From Hypericum androsaemum (Eukaryota > Streptophyta > Magnoliopsida > Malpighiales > Hypericaceae), in NCBI GenBank assembly GCA_963995505.1, contig OZ023193.1, forward strand, positions 620,001 through 684,000: 64,000 nt of DNA, written 5' to 3'. Within the stretch, counting starts at the first letter, position 1. Each line of letters begins with the position of its first letter. Made by a program: the position numbers and the translations under genes. Positions 34,880 through 46,682 of this stretch are shown here, piece after piece. The notes beneath the pieces were generated by a model. That model had not been told where the DNA came from. It worked only from the letters and a program-made list of their open reading frames with translations, and ran no database searches.

Positions 34880-36074
34880 TGAGGGTCTCCTGTTAAAGCG
34901 GGCATGGCGGTTCTCTCGCAAAAGACATGCGTGGTGGGCAAAAGTGATAGCTGGGTTGTACAGGTTCTCATCTATCTCCTCTACTCATCTCCCTTGGGCG
35001 AAAAGGAGTAGAATCGGGGCTGATATCTGGAAGACAGCTTCTGGCTCTTCGCAGGCTTTACGGGTCTTCAAAGAAGGATGCCAGCTCTTTGTGGGTGATG
35101 GAAAGAGGTTCAAATTCTGGTCTGATCCTTGGTGGGAGGGTATTACTCTGAAAGACCAATTCCCTCACCTGTTCTCTATCTCTGAGCAGGCTGAGTTTTC
35201 AGTCTTTGATTGTGGAAGTTGGATCAACGAAGGCTGGTCCTGGATCTTTGGTTGGAGGAGAAGGCTCTTTGTTTGGGAGGAAGAATGTTTGGCAACTCTT
35301 TTGAATCTTCTGTCTAACTTTCGGCCTCTTGTAGGTGCTGAAGACAAAATCATTTGGATTTACGACAAAAACAATGGCTTTAGCACCAGATCACTTCGAA
35401 ATAAACTCCACGGTGATCAATTGACGTCCAGGCAACTAGAATCAGCCCGGGTTTGGAATGGTTTGCTTCCATACAAGGTGGAGGCTTTCCTTTGGATCTT
35501 GCTCCAAGAAAAACTGCCAACACGTGAAAACTTAATCAGGATGAACATGCTTGAAGCTTGGGATATTATCTGTCCTTTGTGTGGAATTTACGATGAGTTG
35601 GATGCTCACCTCTTCCTCCATTGTAGTGTCTCTTGGTGGATTTGAAACTCTCTTGCTAAGAGAATAGGCGTTACTTGGTACACGAGTGGAAATGTCCTCT
35701 CATTCTTTTCGTACTGGAGGGGACTTGTCAGGGGAGGTATGTTAGAGAAGATTGGGTATACCCTCTTCAAGGCAACCATGTGGGGAATCTGGAATATGAG
35801 AAATCACATTATTTTTTACAGTGCCAGGTGCGATCGAGAACTTTTTTTACATTCCATCATCTTTCGGGTTAGAGAGTGGTTAATTTGGTCTGGGTCTACT
35901 AGAGATCTTCACGGTCAGGACCTTTTGATGTTCTTGGATTCCCTTATTCTGGATGGATAGTAGCAGTTTATACCCCTGAGCCTGTTCAAGGGGTCGAGAT
36001 CATCCTGAGTTTCCATTGTTCCTGTACATTTGTACATAATTCTGTTTTATAATATAAGTTACTTATATAAAAAA
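34880..36074 (+). mobile_element. 5'-truncated LINE insertion with 13-bp TSD
   Basis: The 1195-bp insertion encodes the C-terminal part of LINE ORF2. It has the GKRFKFWSDPWW motif, the reverse-transcriptase zinc-binding region with NGLLPYKVEAFLWILLQEKL, and then CPLCGIYDELDAHLFLHC. The frame has one in-frame TGA at 35643-35645 and then continues to 35960. Reverse transcriptase itself is missing through 5' truncation, typical of LINE integration. A short A-rich tail ends at 36074. The 13-bp target duplication and the empty site in copy A prove insertion after the block duplicated. Confidence 0.95.
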
Positions 36075-36661
36075 ATATGTTAAAAGAAGATGGACGTACA
36101 ATTAGAAAAGGTAATAAAGTGATACTTATCGCCCCAAAAAGAAGTTCATGGCTGCCTCCAACCATCTTTTTCTATAGCCGTGAGCTGCCATTTTCTTCCT
36201 TTTATGTAAATATATATTCGGGTCTGGTTCACGACCTTAGAATTTTTTTGGTTTATATATACGTTTGATATTGTATTGGTGGATGTAATCAATTAGTGCA
36301 TATCACTTTGATTCATTTTGATATACTTTATGTGATACCTAAAGTGTGGTACATTCGTTACCGTTGGTGTTTCTATTTTAAAATGACATTTCTTGTTGAA
36401 TATAATACTTTTGTAAAAGTTTTGAGTTTAGTGGTGGGTGAGAGAGGTTTAGATTCGGAATGGGCCGGGATTTCGTTTGTTTTAATGTGACCAAAACCCA
36501 TTTGCTTAAATGGGCCGTGACTTTGCTTAGATTTAGATAGAAAAGTGGCACCGACTCCTATTATAAAAATTCACAAAATGGATGAGTATAACTTTAAAAT
36601 AAACGACTAATGTCCTATAGAATTGTTAATCAGCGCCGTATTACAGTTTCTTTTACTTTTT

Positions 36662-36890
36662 GGGAAAAGTCCATTTTAGTTCCCTGTAGTATCGCCCAAA
36701 ATCACTTTAGTACCATGTGGTAAAAAACTGACCAATCGAGTCATACTTATTCCAATTAACATCAAAAAGGTCCTCGGGCAGCTGCCCAGAGCTGCCCGGA
36801 CCCGCCCGAATCCTGCCCGGACTATGTGGCCAGCCACGTCACCAAAACTCAGCCACGTGGGCATCGTCGCGAGGAGCTAGAGGAGCCTTA
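36662..36890. mobile_element. MULE terminal repeat remnant (GGGAAAAGT family)
   Basis: Starts GGGAAAAGTCCATTTTAGT and contains AGTACCATGTGG, CTCGGGCAGCTGCCC and GCCAGCCACGTCACCAAAA. These match the inverted repeats of the element at 12161-13531. No partner end was found; the Copia element begins directly after it. Confidence 0.75.
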
Positions 36891-36894
36891 AGTA

Positions 36895-37415
36895 TTTTGC
36901 CCGGGCCCGGAGGCAGTTGCGCAGCTACCGAAGCGAGGAGGAGCTGTGAAATCCGTCACGAAAGGGCGCCAGCGCAGCCTGGGAGCGCCTGGAAGGATCC
37001 AGAAGCCACCGAAGGGCCACGAGCGCAGCCAGTCAGCCTGTTGGCCGAGCGGACGCGTCCTTTCGGGGTGGCTGCCTCCCTGCCTCCTCCAGCCTATAAA
37101 TAGGCCTGCCCCCCTGCCAGAATTCTCATCCCAGCAGCACATGCACCTCCGAGCATTGTTGTCTTCTCCTCTCCCCCCGTTCTTCATCAAGAAAAGAGTC
37201 CCGAAAGTTCTGGGTATATAAGGGTTCGCCCGAAAGTTTCGAGATACGTGTGCAACGTTCTTGGAAATGCCCTAAACAGTCGTTGTATCTTGGGGACGAT
37301 TGCCGAATCCCGTACCGCACTGAAATATACGGGGCAATCTCGTCTTACGGAGAAAGTGTCCAACACTTGCCTCGACTGAAGTAGATCCTAATCAAGTACA
37401 CCACTCCGACAAACA
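36895..37415 (+). repeat. Copia 5' LTR, truncated at its 5' end
   Basis: Matches the 3' LTR from the GAAATCCGTCACGAAAGGGC region onward, ending CGACAAACA. It has the TATA-like CCTATAAATAGG near 37094. The upstream third (present at 41879-42170) is absent. Confidence 0.8.
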
Positions 37416-37434
37416 ACAATCGTAAGACGAGATT

Positions 37435-40400
37435 GTGTACTTGAAGATGGCATCGACAAGCTCAGCACCAGTGCCAGCGGTCCCGGGAACTGTCCACGCC
37501 GAAAGGCCGGCCAAGTTCAACGGTACCGAATTCAAGAGGTGGCAACAGAAGATGTTGTTCTACCTGACGACGCTCAACCTGGTCCGATTCTTGAAGGAAG
37601 AGGCTCCGAAGGTAGCGAAAAATGAGGCAGATCAACAGAAGATCAACGCCCTCGATGCATGGAGTCACAGCGACTTCCTATGCCAGAACTATGTCCTGAA
37701 TAGACTTGACGACACGCTCTACAATGTCTACGCGGAAGCTAAGACCGCTAAAGAGCTGTGGAGTTCACTTGAGAAGAAGTAGAAAAAGGAGGATGCCGGG
37801 ACGAAGAAATTCATCGTCGGACGATTCCTCGACTTCAAGATGGTGGACTCCAAGAAGGTCATCGACCAAGTGCAAGAGTTGCAGCTGATCCTTTACGAGA
37901 TCCAAGCCGAATGGATGCAACTCAGCGAGTCCTTCCAAGTAGCTGCAATGATCGAGAAGCTCCCCCCGCTGTGGAAGGATTTCAAGAGCTACCTCAAGCA
38001 CAAGAGGAAGGACATGGGCCTAGAAGACCTGATTGTGAGACTTAGGATCGAGGAAGACAACCGAAAGTCCGAAGTCAAGCAAGGCAAGACTAACCCCGAG
38101 ACTACCGTGCACCTCGCCGAGGGAAAAGGTAGCAAGAAGAGGAAGAAGTCCGGGGATAAGCAGGAGAAGCAAGAGCCCAAGAAGAAAAAGAAGATCAAGG
38201 GTGACTGCTACAACTGCGGTAAACCCGGACACATGGCTAAGGACTGTCGCCAGCCGAAGAAGGACGACCAAGGAAGGGCTAACCTGGCTGAAGACTTGTC
38301 CCAGATGGATCTGTCAGCTGTGGTGTTTGAAGCCAACCTGGTGGACAATCCGAGAGAGTGGTTCGTGGACACTGGAGCTACCCGCCATGTCTGCTCGGAC
38401 AAGGAGATGTTCTCGAACTATATCCCGATTACCGGCCGAAAGCTGTTCATGGAAAACTCTGCAACGTCCAAGATCGTTGGTCTGGGAAAGGTGGTCCTGA
38501 AGCTGATCTCAGGAAAGGAGCTGACCCTCAAGGATGTGCTGCATGTCCCGGACATCTGCAAGAACTTAGTCTCTGGCTCACTGTTAAGCAAAGCCGGTCT
38601 TAAGCTTGTATTTGAGGCTGATAAGTTTGTACTGACCAAAGCGGGTCAATTTATAGGAAAGGGTTATCTAGAAAGGGGGCTATTTAAGATGAATGTAATA
38701 ACTGTACATCGCACCTTTAACGGTGAAAATAAAGTTAATGCTTCTTCTTACTTGGCCGAGTGTTCTAATTTATGGCATAGTAGATTAGGACACGTAAATT
38801 TAAACTCGCTAAGAAAGTTAGTAAGTTTAAATTTATTACCGAATCTAGAGTTCAATCCATCCGATAAATGTGAAGTATGTATGGAGGCTAAAATGACTAA
38901 AGCACCTTTCCATTCGGTGGAAAGAAGTACTACGCCTTTAGAATTAATTCATACGGACACTTGCGATATGAAACACGTGCAAACTAAAGGCGGGAAGAAA
39001 TATTTCATCACGTTTATCGATGATTGCACGAGATACTGTTACGTATATCTCCTAAAGGGCAAAGACGAAGCTCTTGATGCTTTTAAGAGATATAAGAATG
39101 AGGTTAAAAATCAACTCAGCGTGAAAATCAAAATGATCCGAAGTGATCGAGGAGGAGAATATGTAGCTCCGTTTGAGGAACTCTATCAAGAACATGGCAT
39201 TATTCATCAGACGACGGCTCCATAGTCACCTCAATCGAATGGCGTAGCTGAACGCAAAAATTGAACTCTTAAAGAGATGATGAACGCTATGTTGATTAGC
39301 TCGGGCTTACCCCAGAACATGTGGGGGGAAGCTGTGCTCTCAGCTAACCACATTCTAAACAAATTTCCACACAAGAAAAGGGATAAAACCCCATATGAAC
39401 TATGGAAAGGAAGAAAGCCTTCCTACGGTTACCTTAAAGTGTGGGGGTGCCTAGCAAAGGTTGAAGTACCTAAGCCTAAGCAGGTGCGAATAGGACCCAA
39501 GACCATTGATTGCATCTTTATCGGATATGCACAAAATAATAGTGCTTATCGATTCTTGGTGCATAAATCTGAAAACCCTGAGATAAACACGGGAATGGTC
39601 ATAGAATCAAGGAACGCAATGTTTTTTGAAGATAGCTTTCCTAATAAGGAAAGAAAGGAAGCAAGTCCGAAGAAAAGGGCTCACGAAACTACGCAAGGGT
39701 CAAATCAGAAAGATGATGAACCTAGACGTAGTAAACGGACGAAGATAACCAAATCTTTCGGTCTGGACTATCTAACCTATGCGTTAGAAGATGAACCCAG
39801 GACAATCCAAGAGGCACTGTCCAGTCCAGATGCTCCTCTCTGGAAGGAAGCTATCAATAGTGAGATAGAATCCATTATGCAAAACCACACGTGGGAAATC
39901 GTGGATCTCCCACCGGGCTGCAAACCATTGGGATGCAGGTGGATCCTAAAAAGGAAATACAAAGCTGATGGATCAATCGACAAGTACAAAGCTCGATTGG
40001 TAGCTAAGGGGTTCAAACAAAAGGAGGGATATGATTTCTTTGACACGTATTCACCGGTCACAAGAATCACATCGATTAGAGTACTCATAGCGGTTGCAGC
40101 ACTCTATAACCTCGAGATCCACCAAATGGATGTAAAAACAGCTTTCCTAAATGGAGAACTGGAAGAGGAGATATACATGGAGCAACCCGAAGGGTTTGTG
40201 GCTCCCGGTCAAGAACATAAAGTGTGTCGACTAGTCAAGTCACTATACAGGCTAAAACAAGCGCCGAAACAGTGGCACGAGTAATTTGACAAAACAATGT
40301 TGTCAAATGGATTTAAGATCAATGAGTGCGATAAATGTGTTTACATTAAGGGCACACCTGAAGCTTACGTAATTGTATGTCTCTATGTAGATGACTTACT

Positions 40401-41334
40401 AATTATGGGAAGCAATAAAGAGATTATTGTGAAAACTAAGAACATGTTAAAAAACCACTTTGACATGAAAGATATGGGTCTGGCAGATGTCATACTAGGA
40501 ATAAAAATTTCTAGGAAAGCTGACAAAATTATCTTGACGCAATCTCACTACGTGGAAAGCGTGCTCAAGAAATTTGAAGCTTTTGACAAACCTCCGGTTA
40601 AGACTCCAGTAGATTTGAATCTACACTTGGCCAAGAATCCAGGGGACCCAGTATCTCAACTGAAGTATGCGCAAATTATCGGGAGCTTGATGTATTTAAC
40701 AAACTGCACTCGTCCCGATATTGCGTACTCGGTTAGTAAAATTAGTAGATTCACAAGTAATCCAGGAAAGGATCACTGGCTAGCTCTAGAAAGGGTTTTA
40801 CGGTATTTAAAACATACCATAAACTATGGCATACATTATGCTAAATATCCAGCTGTATTAGAAGGATACAGTGACGCAAACTGGATATCAGACACTAAGG
40901 ACTCCAAATCTACCAGTGGATACGTATTCACCATAGGAGGAGGAGCTGTGTCTTGGAAGTCCTCTAAACAAACGTGCATAGCTCGATCCACCATGGAGTC
41001 AGAATTTATAGCACTAGACAAAGCTGGGGAAGAAGCTGAGTGGCTCAGAAACTTCCTAGAGGATATTCCGTGCTGGAGTAAACCGGTGCCTCCCGTATTG
41101 ATACATTGTGACAGCATGTCTGCAATCGGGAGAGCACAAAGTACATTGTACAACGGAAAGTCTCGACATATCCGTCGGAGACAGAATACCGTTAGACAGT
41201 TGATCTCTAGTGGGGTGATCACCATTAACTATGTAAAGTCCAAGGACAACTTAGCTGATCCTTTTACGAAAGGAATCAATAGAGATCAAATGTACAACGC
41301 AGTAAGGGGAATGGGATTAAAATCCACACACTAA
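37435..41334 (+). pseudogene. Copia gag-pol, one frame with four in-frame stops
   Basis: All coding sequence is in one frame from the first ATG at 37435 to TAA 41332-41334, about 1300 codons. In order: a capsid region; the zinc knuckle [14 protein letters not shown] near 38210; protease [12 protein letters not shown] near 38360; pre-integrase WHSRLGHVN and CEVCMEAKM; integrase HTDTCDMK and [11 protein letters not shown]; reverse transcriptase with [12 protein letters not shown] near 40380; and an RNase H region with [20 protein letters not shown]. In-frame stops are TAG 37780-37782, TAG 39223-39225, TGA 39262-39264 and TAA 40282-40284. No frameshifts are seen. Typical length for a plant Copia polyprotein. 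Each stop is one substitution from a sense codon, so I infer a formerly intact element. Confidence 0.95.
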
Positions 41335-41878
41335 AGAACGTCCATAGCGGTAATTCAACCATGATGAGTGGAGATCCCACAAACTTGGTTCAATGAGAAA
41401 ACTAAGTTATGGAGGGTTCAGTTTAATCACCTGGAACCTATCTCATTCTCAGAAGCTGCCCAGGTATTAACCTGCAGAGGTGTGGTAAGGTTAAGTATTA
41501 CGCTTTTAATAATTCCTATACCTTGATTAAGGTGGAGTATGGCAGGATACTCCTGATAGGAGATCACCTATGTAAGTGTGAAGTGAGGCCGCTTCAAATG
41601 GGAAAAATACTTATGAATCCAAGATACGGTCCATGGCCGAAACGGACACAACGTGAGAACCTAAATATACTAGGGTTATTATTGTGTAAATGTTATTGTC
41701 TTGGTTTACACCAAAAGCTGATGGTTCAAAACATCGCGTTCACCGAGCAGCGAGTAAATCCGATAACATATTACTAGAGAAGGTTCAAAGCCGCAAGCTA
41801 CCTATCTCCATGCAATAATAATACGTCAGAACTTTTGATTAGAGTATGCATGCATTAATCATCATTCATGTGGGGGAT
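41335..41878 (+). other. Copia internal 3' untranslated region
   Basis: Sequence between the pol stop and the purine tract (GTGGGGGAT at 41870). It has a conserved-looking GAGGCCGCTTC element, but no further gene. Confidence 0.6.
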
Positions 41879-42095
41879 TGTTGGGTTTTGAATGGAAAAT
41901 TCAATGTAAGCCCAATAAAGGAAAGGCCCAAAGGAAAGGCCCAAAAGGGAGATGGAAGGTTGCAATCCCACATTGAATAGAGCAAGGAGGATTTTCTTGT
42001 TTATAAGGAATTCCCCTCCTTGCCTCTCAACTTGATTGACTTCCTAAAAGGCTGACCCACCGCTAGCTGCCTGCGAGGACGGTGCGAAGCACCGT

Positions 42096-42166
<71 letters not shown>

Positions 42167-42589
42167 GGAGACTTCCAGAAGGCCGAAGCGCTGCGAAATC
42201 CATCATGAAAGGGCGCCAGCGCAGCCTGGGAGCGCCTGGAAGGATCCAGAAGCCACCGAAGGGCCACGAGCGCAGCCAGTCAGCCTGTTGGCTGAGCGGA
42301 CGCGTCCCTTTGGGGTGGCTGCCTCCCTGCCTCCTCCAGCCTATAAATACCCGTTCTTCATCAAGAAAAGAGTCCCGAAAGTTCTGGGTATATAAGGGTT
42401 CGCCAGAAAGTTTCGAGATACGTGTGCAACGTTCTTGAAAATGCCCTAAACAGTCATTGTATCATGGGGACGATTGCCGAAGCCCGTACCGTACTGAAAT
42501 ATACGGGGCAATCTCGTCTTACGGAGAAAGTGTCCAACACTTGCCTCGACTGAAGTAGATCCTAATCAAGTACACCACTCCGACAAACA
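41879..42589 (+). repeat. Copia 3' LTR with hexamer array and internal deletion
   Basis: Starts TGTTGGGTTTTGAATGG and ends CGACAAACA. It contains a CGAGCA hexamer array (42097-42166). Relative to the 5' LTR it lacks about 75 bp after CCTATAAATA. Confidence 0.85.
42097..42166 (+). repeat. CGAGCA hexanucleotide array (about 11.7 units)
   Basis: A 70-bp perfect run of CGAGCA units inside the 3' LTR. It encodes RA or SC dipeptides in different frames, but lies in non-coding LTR. Confidence 0.95.
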
Positions 42590-43039
42590 ATAGTAGTTTT
42601 GTTTGAAAATATTTTTCAATGTAACAAAAGTATTGACCATAGAGACTTACGTAACCGGTTAAGATATTCTGAGTAATTGCTTCTTTATGTGGCTCGTAAT
42701 TGAGAGAATATATCATTGGGAGTTGGTTCAAGTAGGTTTTCGGACAGGTATGGAGTTCGAATCTTCTGAATACCGTTACCAGAGCTGGCATAATTGTTTT
42801 GTCTCAGTTCCGGATTAGTCATTCGGGTGAAAAGAGAAAAAGAGGAACATTTGTGCTCTGCTTGCTTCTTGAAAGGAATGAAGATGACCCATGTGTGCTT
42901 ATTGGAGCTAATAGATGTGTTTTTCGTGTGTATAAACTGCAATGCTGCTGATGATGCTGGTGGACTATGGCGGATCCATTTTACCCATCACAGCTCATTA
43001 CGCGTGGAATGACCTCCACTTGGCGGATTTCGTTATGCC
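42590..43039. other. Flank between two Copia elements
   Basis: No gene is recognised. Short frames on both strands have no motif. Confidence 0.4.
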
Positions 43040-43325
43040 CTTTTTAATGAAATATGTCGCTTGATTTTATTCATTGTCATAAAGCCATATATATAAGAAT
43101 TACAAATTTGATTACCAAGTAACTAATTGAATAGGAATCTAACTTGATCATGACTTCTATTCCTAACACCCCCTCAAGTTGGAGCGTGGAAATCAACAAC
43201 ACGTAACTTGCGAACAGTCTCTTGTAAATGATCTTGACCTAGAGTTTTCGTGAATGCATCAACTAACTGACAATCTGTAGAAATCTTCACTAGTGCGATT
43301 TCGCACATCTTCAAAGTAATAGAGA
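43040..43325 (-). mobile_element. Copia 3' end fragment: pol tail, purine tract and LTR start
   Basis: On the minus strand, 43325-43185 reads EIALVKISTDCQLVDAFTKT, the very end of a Copia RNase H region, followed by VVDFHAPT. The purine tract ACTTGAGGGGG directly precedes a TGTTAGG LTR start at 43167. The LTR end was not found, so the LTR is truncated near 43040. Confidence 0.8.
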
Positions 43326-44132
43326 CCATTGTGTTGCTTACCCAGTCCAATTAGGCTCCCGATAGACGCACAAAAAAGAAACGATTGGTGGAAATACTTC
43401 ACCAATCTAGATTACCAAAATTTTCAGATCAATCAGAATTTACTAGATCTCTTGAGAAATTCTTTTAGGAAGAGCATCGAAAAGTTTGAGATCGAAGAAA
43501 TAACCTAGAAGCGGATATGTTCCTTAGTTGGGATCGCTCCTAGTCAAAGTAAGAACAAAGACAATCGTTGGAAATACTTCACCAATTTTCTGAAAAATTC
43601 ATTCAGGAAGAGCAAATCAGCCTCGAAAAACTTGATACCAAAGAAAGAAAAATTTTATTGAATCAATTCAGCCTCGAAAGATTTGAGACCGAAGAAAAAG
43701 AATCGGTTGGCCGTGAACTAGATGCAGGGTGGCTTCGTCCCTTTTTTTTTGTTGTTGAAGGAAATAAAAACCTATTCTAGGTTTAGGAAGAAATAAAGTT
43801 CACATGAACTTTCGGTGGATTTTTGATGGACTTTTTGGTGGCTGCGTTTTTGTGAAAGTTGCGGCTCTTTTTGTGAGTAGGGTTCTAGTTGACTCGACTT
43901 CATAATCCTGGACAAACTATGAGCAACAATTTCCTTAACTTCGTCCTCCTCATCAAGTAGGAGTCATAAAATGGTGGACCAAATAATTAATTAGTGACTT
44001 CATCATCAAAAGAAATCTGATCGGTTGGTGCAAGCGGTGTCCAGGGATTGTCCACGATAACTTTGCGAGGCGGTAGCTATTGCCGTGGTACCTAGCGAAC
44101 GAAGCAAGATTAGTACCTCGTTCATTTGTAAT
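43326..44132 (+). other. Unassigned sequence with an internal direct repeat
   Basis: Two approximate copies (about 43375-43500 and 43565-43690) share GGAAATACTTCACCAAT and a GAAAAATTC/GAAATTCTT segment followed by AGGAAGAGCA. The second is inside a 70-codon plus-strand frame (43568-43780) rich in E, K and F. I do not recognise it. Confidence 0.4.
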
Positions 44133-44457
44133 TCTCGAGCAAGAATTGAAAGAAAATATATAATTGGGAGTTAACGTATTTGACATTGTTTGACTCGCAT
44201 TCAAATTTTCTTTAAAAATCCGTAGGGCTATAGTTACAATTCCAATATCATATTTTATTGGGAAAATTGAAGGAAGACATGGTAGAGAGTGACGTAGATA
44301 AGCATCGTTAGAATAATGATTATATCGACCTTTCAATCCCAACTTAGCATTCATCTTTACTAGCAGGTCTATTTTCTAATTCAGATTACCCGAGCAAAAT
44401 CTGTTGAGTTGATCCGGAATTAGAAAATGGACTTGATGGCTAAGAAGCACAGGAAAA
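44133..44457. repeat. Duplicated block, copy 2, first part
   Basis: Matches 28219-28555, ending in the GATGGCTAAGAAGCACAGG segment. The remainder continues after the insertion at 46683. Confidence 0.85.
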
Positions 44458-44565
44458 TTGGTTCTCACATTCCAATTCCAAAGTATGCTAGATATAATTC
44501 AAATATTTTATTATTTGGTCGTATCGTTGGTTTATTAATATTGCCAAACCATATTATAAAGTTTT

Positions 44566-45775
44566 GGGAAAAGTACGGATTAGTACCTTGTGGTATCACA
44601 ATTTTTGCGATAGGGCTATGTGGTTTAAAAACCATCAATCGAGTTCAAATTATTTGAAATTTTATCAAGCTACGGTCCAACTCAGACCCGGACAGCTACC
44701 GAACCTAGCTGGATGGCCATGTCATACAAATTTGCCTAGTGTCTTGCCAAGTAGACTTTTAGAAAAGTATCAAAATGGTCCCCATTTCTTTATAAATTTT
44801 CAAAAAATCCCACCCTTTCATCTTCCCTTCTTCCTTCCTCCCTAGCTCTGCCATGTCTTCCATCTTAAAAAAATAGCTCTGCCATGTCTTTCATGGAATA
44901 AAGAATAACTTGAACATCATTTACTCAATTCCCAAAAACAAAACATCATTTACTCTGCTTTTCCGATAATAAAAATCTCTCTCGCTCGCTCGAATCTCCT
45001 GATCCCAGGGGGATTCCAATCGAAAAAATTAGGGAGGAGGAAGGGAGTTGGGAAGAAGAGGGCGATGATGTATTTGAATGTGTACGGCCTAACTGCTATC
45101 AACAACTACCTTTACTGGTTCGGCCTCGGCATCTTCCACTCCGGCATCGAAGGTCTTCTCTCTCTCTCTCCCCTCCAATCCCCTTTATTTTTTAAGTTTA
45201 ATGTTTGGGTCCGTGGTGAGTAAAATTGGGGGAAATATGGTTTTGGGAGGTAGGGGGCCGATTCATTTCGTAGATCTCGCCGCATCGAGATGTGTGTTTT
45301 ATCTTTGTTGGGGATAGGATTGTCTATGGAATGTTAAGAGGGGTCATTTGATTGTAGACTTATAGGTTAGTTAGCTGGGCCTGACCAAACTTCCAAGTTG
45401 TTGCAAGTTGTTCTTGGTTAGATTGCTCCAGGAGAAGTGAATGATGTTCAAGTTATTTCTGGGAAAAAAAATGATGTTATAGTTCTCCTTTAAACTGGCA
45501 GAGCTGGGGAAGGAGGAAGAAGGGGTGGGGTTTTTTGAAAAAAAATTATAAAAAAATGGGAACCATTTTGATACTTTTCCAAAAGTCTACTTGGTAAGGC
45601 ACTTGGCATATTTGTATGACGTGGCCATCCAGCTAGGTTCGATAGCTTTCCGGGCCTGAGTTGGACCGTAGCTCGATAAAATTTCAAATAATTTGGACTC
45701 GATTGATGGTTTTTAAACCACATGATCCTATCGCGAAAACTGCGATACCACAGGGTACTAAACTGTACTTATCCC
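44566..45775. mobile_element. Pack-MULE with a captured deSI/PPPDE first exon
   Basis: The 1210-bp element starts GGGAAAAGTACGG and ends CTGTACTTATCCC. The target duplication is TAAAGTTTT (44557-44565) versus TAAAGTTTG (45776-45784): 9 bp with one mismatch. The terminal repeats extend about 300 bp on each side and share blocks such as CGATTGATGGTTTTTAAACC and TAGCTGGATGGCCA. The interior holds sequence like the 5' UTR and first exon of a host gene (next entry), with the first part of its intron. It encodes no transposase. Confidence 0.88.
45065..45152 (+). pseudogene. Captured first exon of a deSI-like (PPPDE) isopeptidase
   Basis: The exon reads MMYLNVYGLTAINNYLYWFG then LGIFHSGIEG and stops at a consensus donor, GAAGGTCTTC. 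This matches the N-terminal part of plant deSI/PPPDE cysteine isopeptidases, which remove SUMO or ubiquitin; the conserved HSG histidine belongs to the catalytic site, and a Y-D/L-T segment is replaced by YGLTA. Only this exon is present; the cysteine-bearing part is absent, so no enzyme is expected. Preceding sequence (about 44985-45064) resembles a 5' UTR. Being inside MULE ends indicates transduplication. The family assignment is from recognition, not a search. Confidence 0.7.
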
Positions 45776-45784
45776 TAAAGTTTG

Positions 45785-46682
45785 TTTTAATTGCAGTTTA
45801 CAAAAGTGAATAATCAAGTAATGGCCCAAAAAGCCTCCATCCCAGTCTAGGCCTCCAATCATTTCAATGGCTGGCCTTTGGAAGGAACATATAAAAAGTC
45901 AAAGTAAGTAAAGAATGTAGTAACCTTAGCTGTTCCTTACTCCTTTTGTCGCTGGGTTGTCGTGCTTGTATTATTTTATGGGAGTGTAAGTCAGTCCCGA
46001 CTTAACTAAAGAATGAGTGATTATGTCAGTGCTATATCTATATGCATCTTATTGTGGTGGATTATCCTAGAGTCTGAATCTTTTAAGCCTTTAGTTGATT
46101 GTTTACGTATGACCTTCGTACTATATTCGCAGGAAATTGCTAAAGAAGTCCTAGAGCGAGTCAAAACGGGAGCAACTTGGAAATTATTCATGTCTACAGG
46201 GAAGAAGGTATTATATCGTTCTGATTAGCTTTTACTTGTCGTGGATCTCACAACTTGTGACAAGCTGAACATTGCTGCATGATAGCTTGATTTTGATGAT
46301 TTTACGGTGGGGTTGGGTTGGCTTTAATGTCTTGTTTTCAGCTGTTGTCCTCTCCTCTGTTGCGGGTGGAAATCAAGTAATCGAACAAAGATGGGTGCAA
46401 ATCAAGCTGAAGATGCTAAAGCACGTTTTCCCTGCAATTGGATACCGGAAGCTGAAGAATAATTCTTTCTTCTTCTAGTGAAACGCATTGATTCGGTAAA
46501 TGCTGATATGTTCTCAGTGGTAGTTATTACCTCCGATTTTCAACCTCAGAAGTTCTAGTATCTGTTGTGTTCTTGGGCTTATACTGCTGAGTTCGAAATT
46601 AAACTAGTTTATGGAGGGTGCAGGTTGCATGTTGTTCCAGATTAATCTAAAAACATTTTGAGTCTAGCTATTCCAAATTTGT
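45785..46682 (+). other. Exon-like segments of an unidentified gene fragment
   Basis: Two segments have splice-like borders: 46133-46207 (TTCGCAG before, GTATTA after) reads EIAKEVLERVKTGATWKLFM followed by STGKK, and one starting at 46342 follows a TTGTTTTCAG acceptor. I do not recognise the family, and no continuous model could be made. This whole interval lies inside the 2.2-kb insertion that splits the duplicated block. Confidence 0.3.

Larger units (their letters stand above)
33580..36192. repeat. Segmental duplication, copy B (partner 1-1600)
   Basis: Same order of landmarks as copy A, from about 33580 to the GTGAGCTGCC ending near 36192. This copy carries a 25-unit TA run and a LINE insertion, and it lacks the zinc-binding core of the older LINE remnant. 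Confidence 0.85.
36895..42589 (+). mobile_element. Copia LTR retrotransposon, degenerate
   Basis: The element has two LTRs with internal gag-pol on the plus strand. The 5' LTR (about 36895-37415) lacks roughly the first 290 bp of the 3' LTR (41879-42589). The 3' LTR in turn lacks about 75 bp between the CCTATAAATA box and CCGTTCTTCATC. Coding sequence carries four in-frame stops. The 3' LTR starts TGTTGGGTTTTG after a purine tract GTGGGGGAT. A target duplication could not be identified because the left end is missing. I infer an old insertion with later terminal deletions. Confidence 0.88.

Noticed and set aside
42097..42166. CGAGCA array resembling an array of regular short repeats
   Set aside because: The units are six bases with no spacers, inside a Copia LTR, so this is a minisatellite and not a CRISPR-like array.
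42001..42267. Minus-strand frame with a long serine-cysteine repeat
   Set aside because: It is the translation of the CGAGCA array in LTR sequence, not a protein-coding gene.
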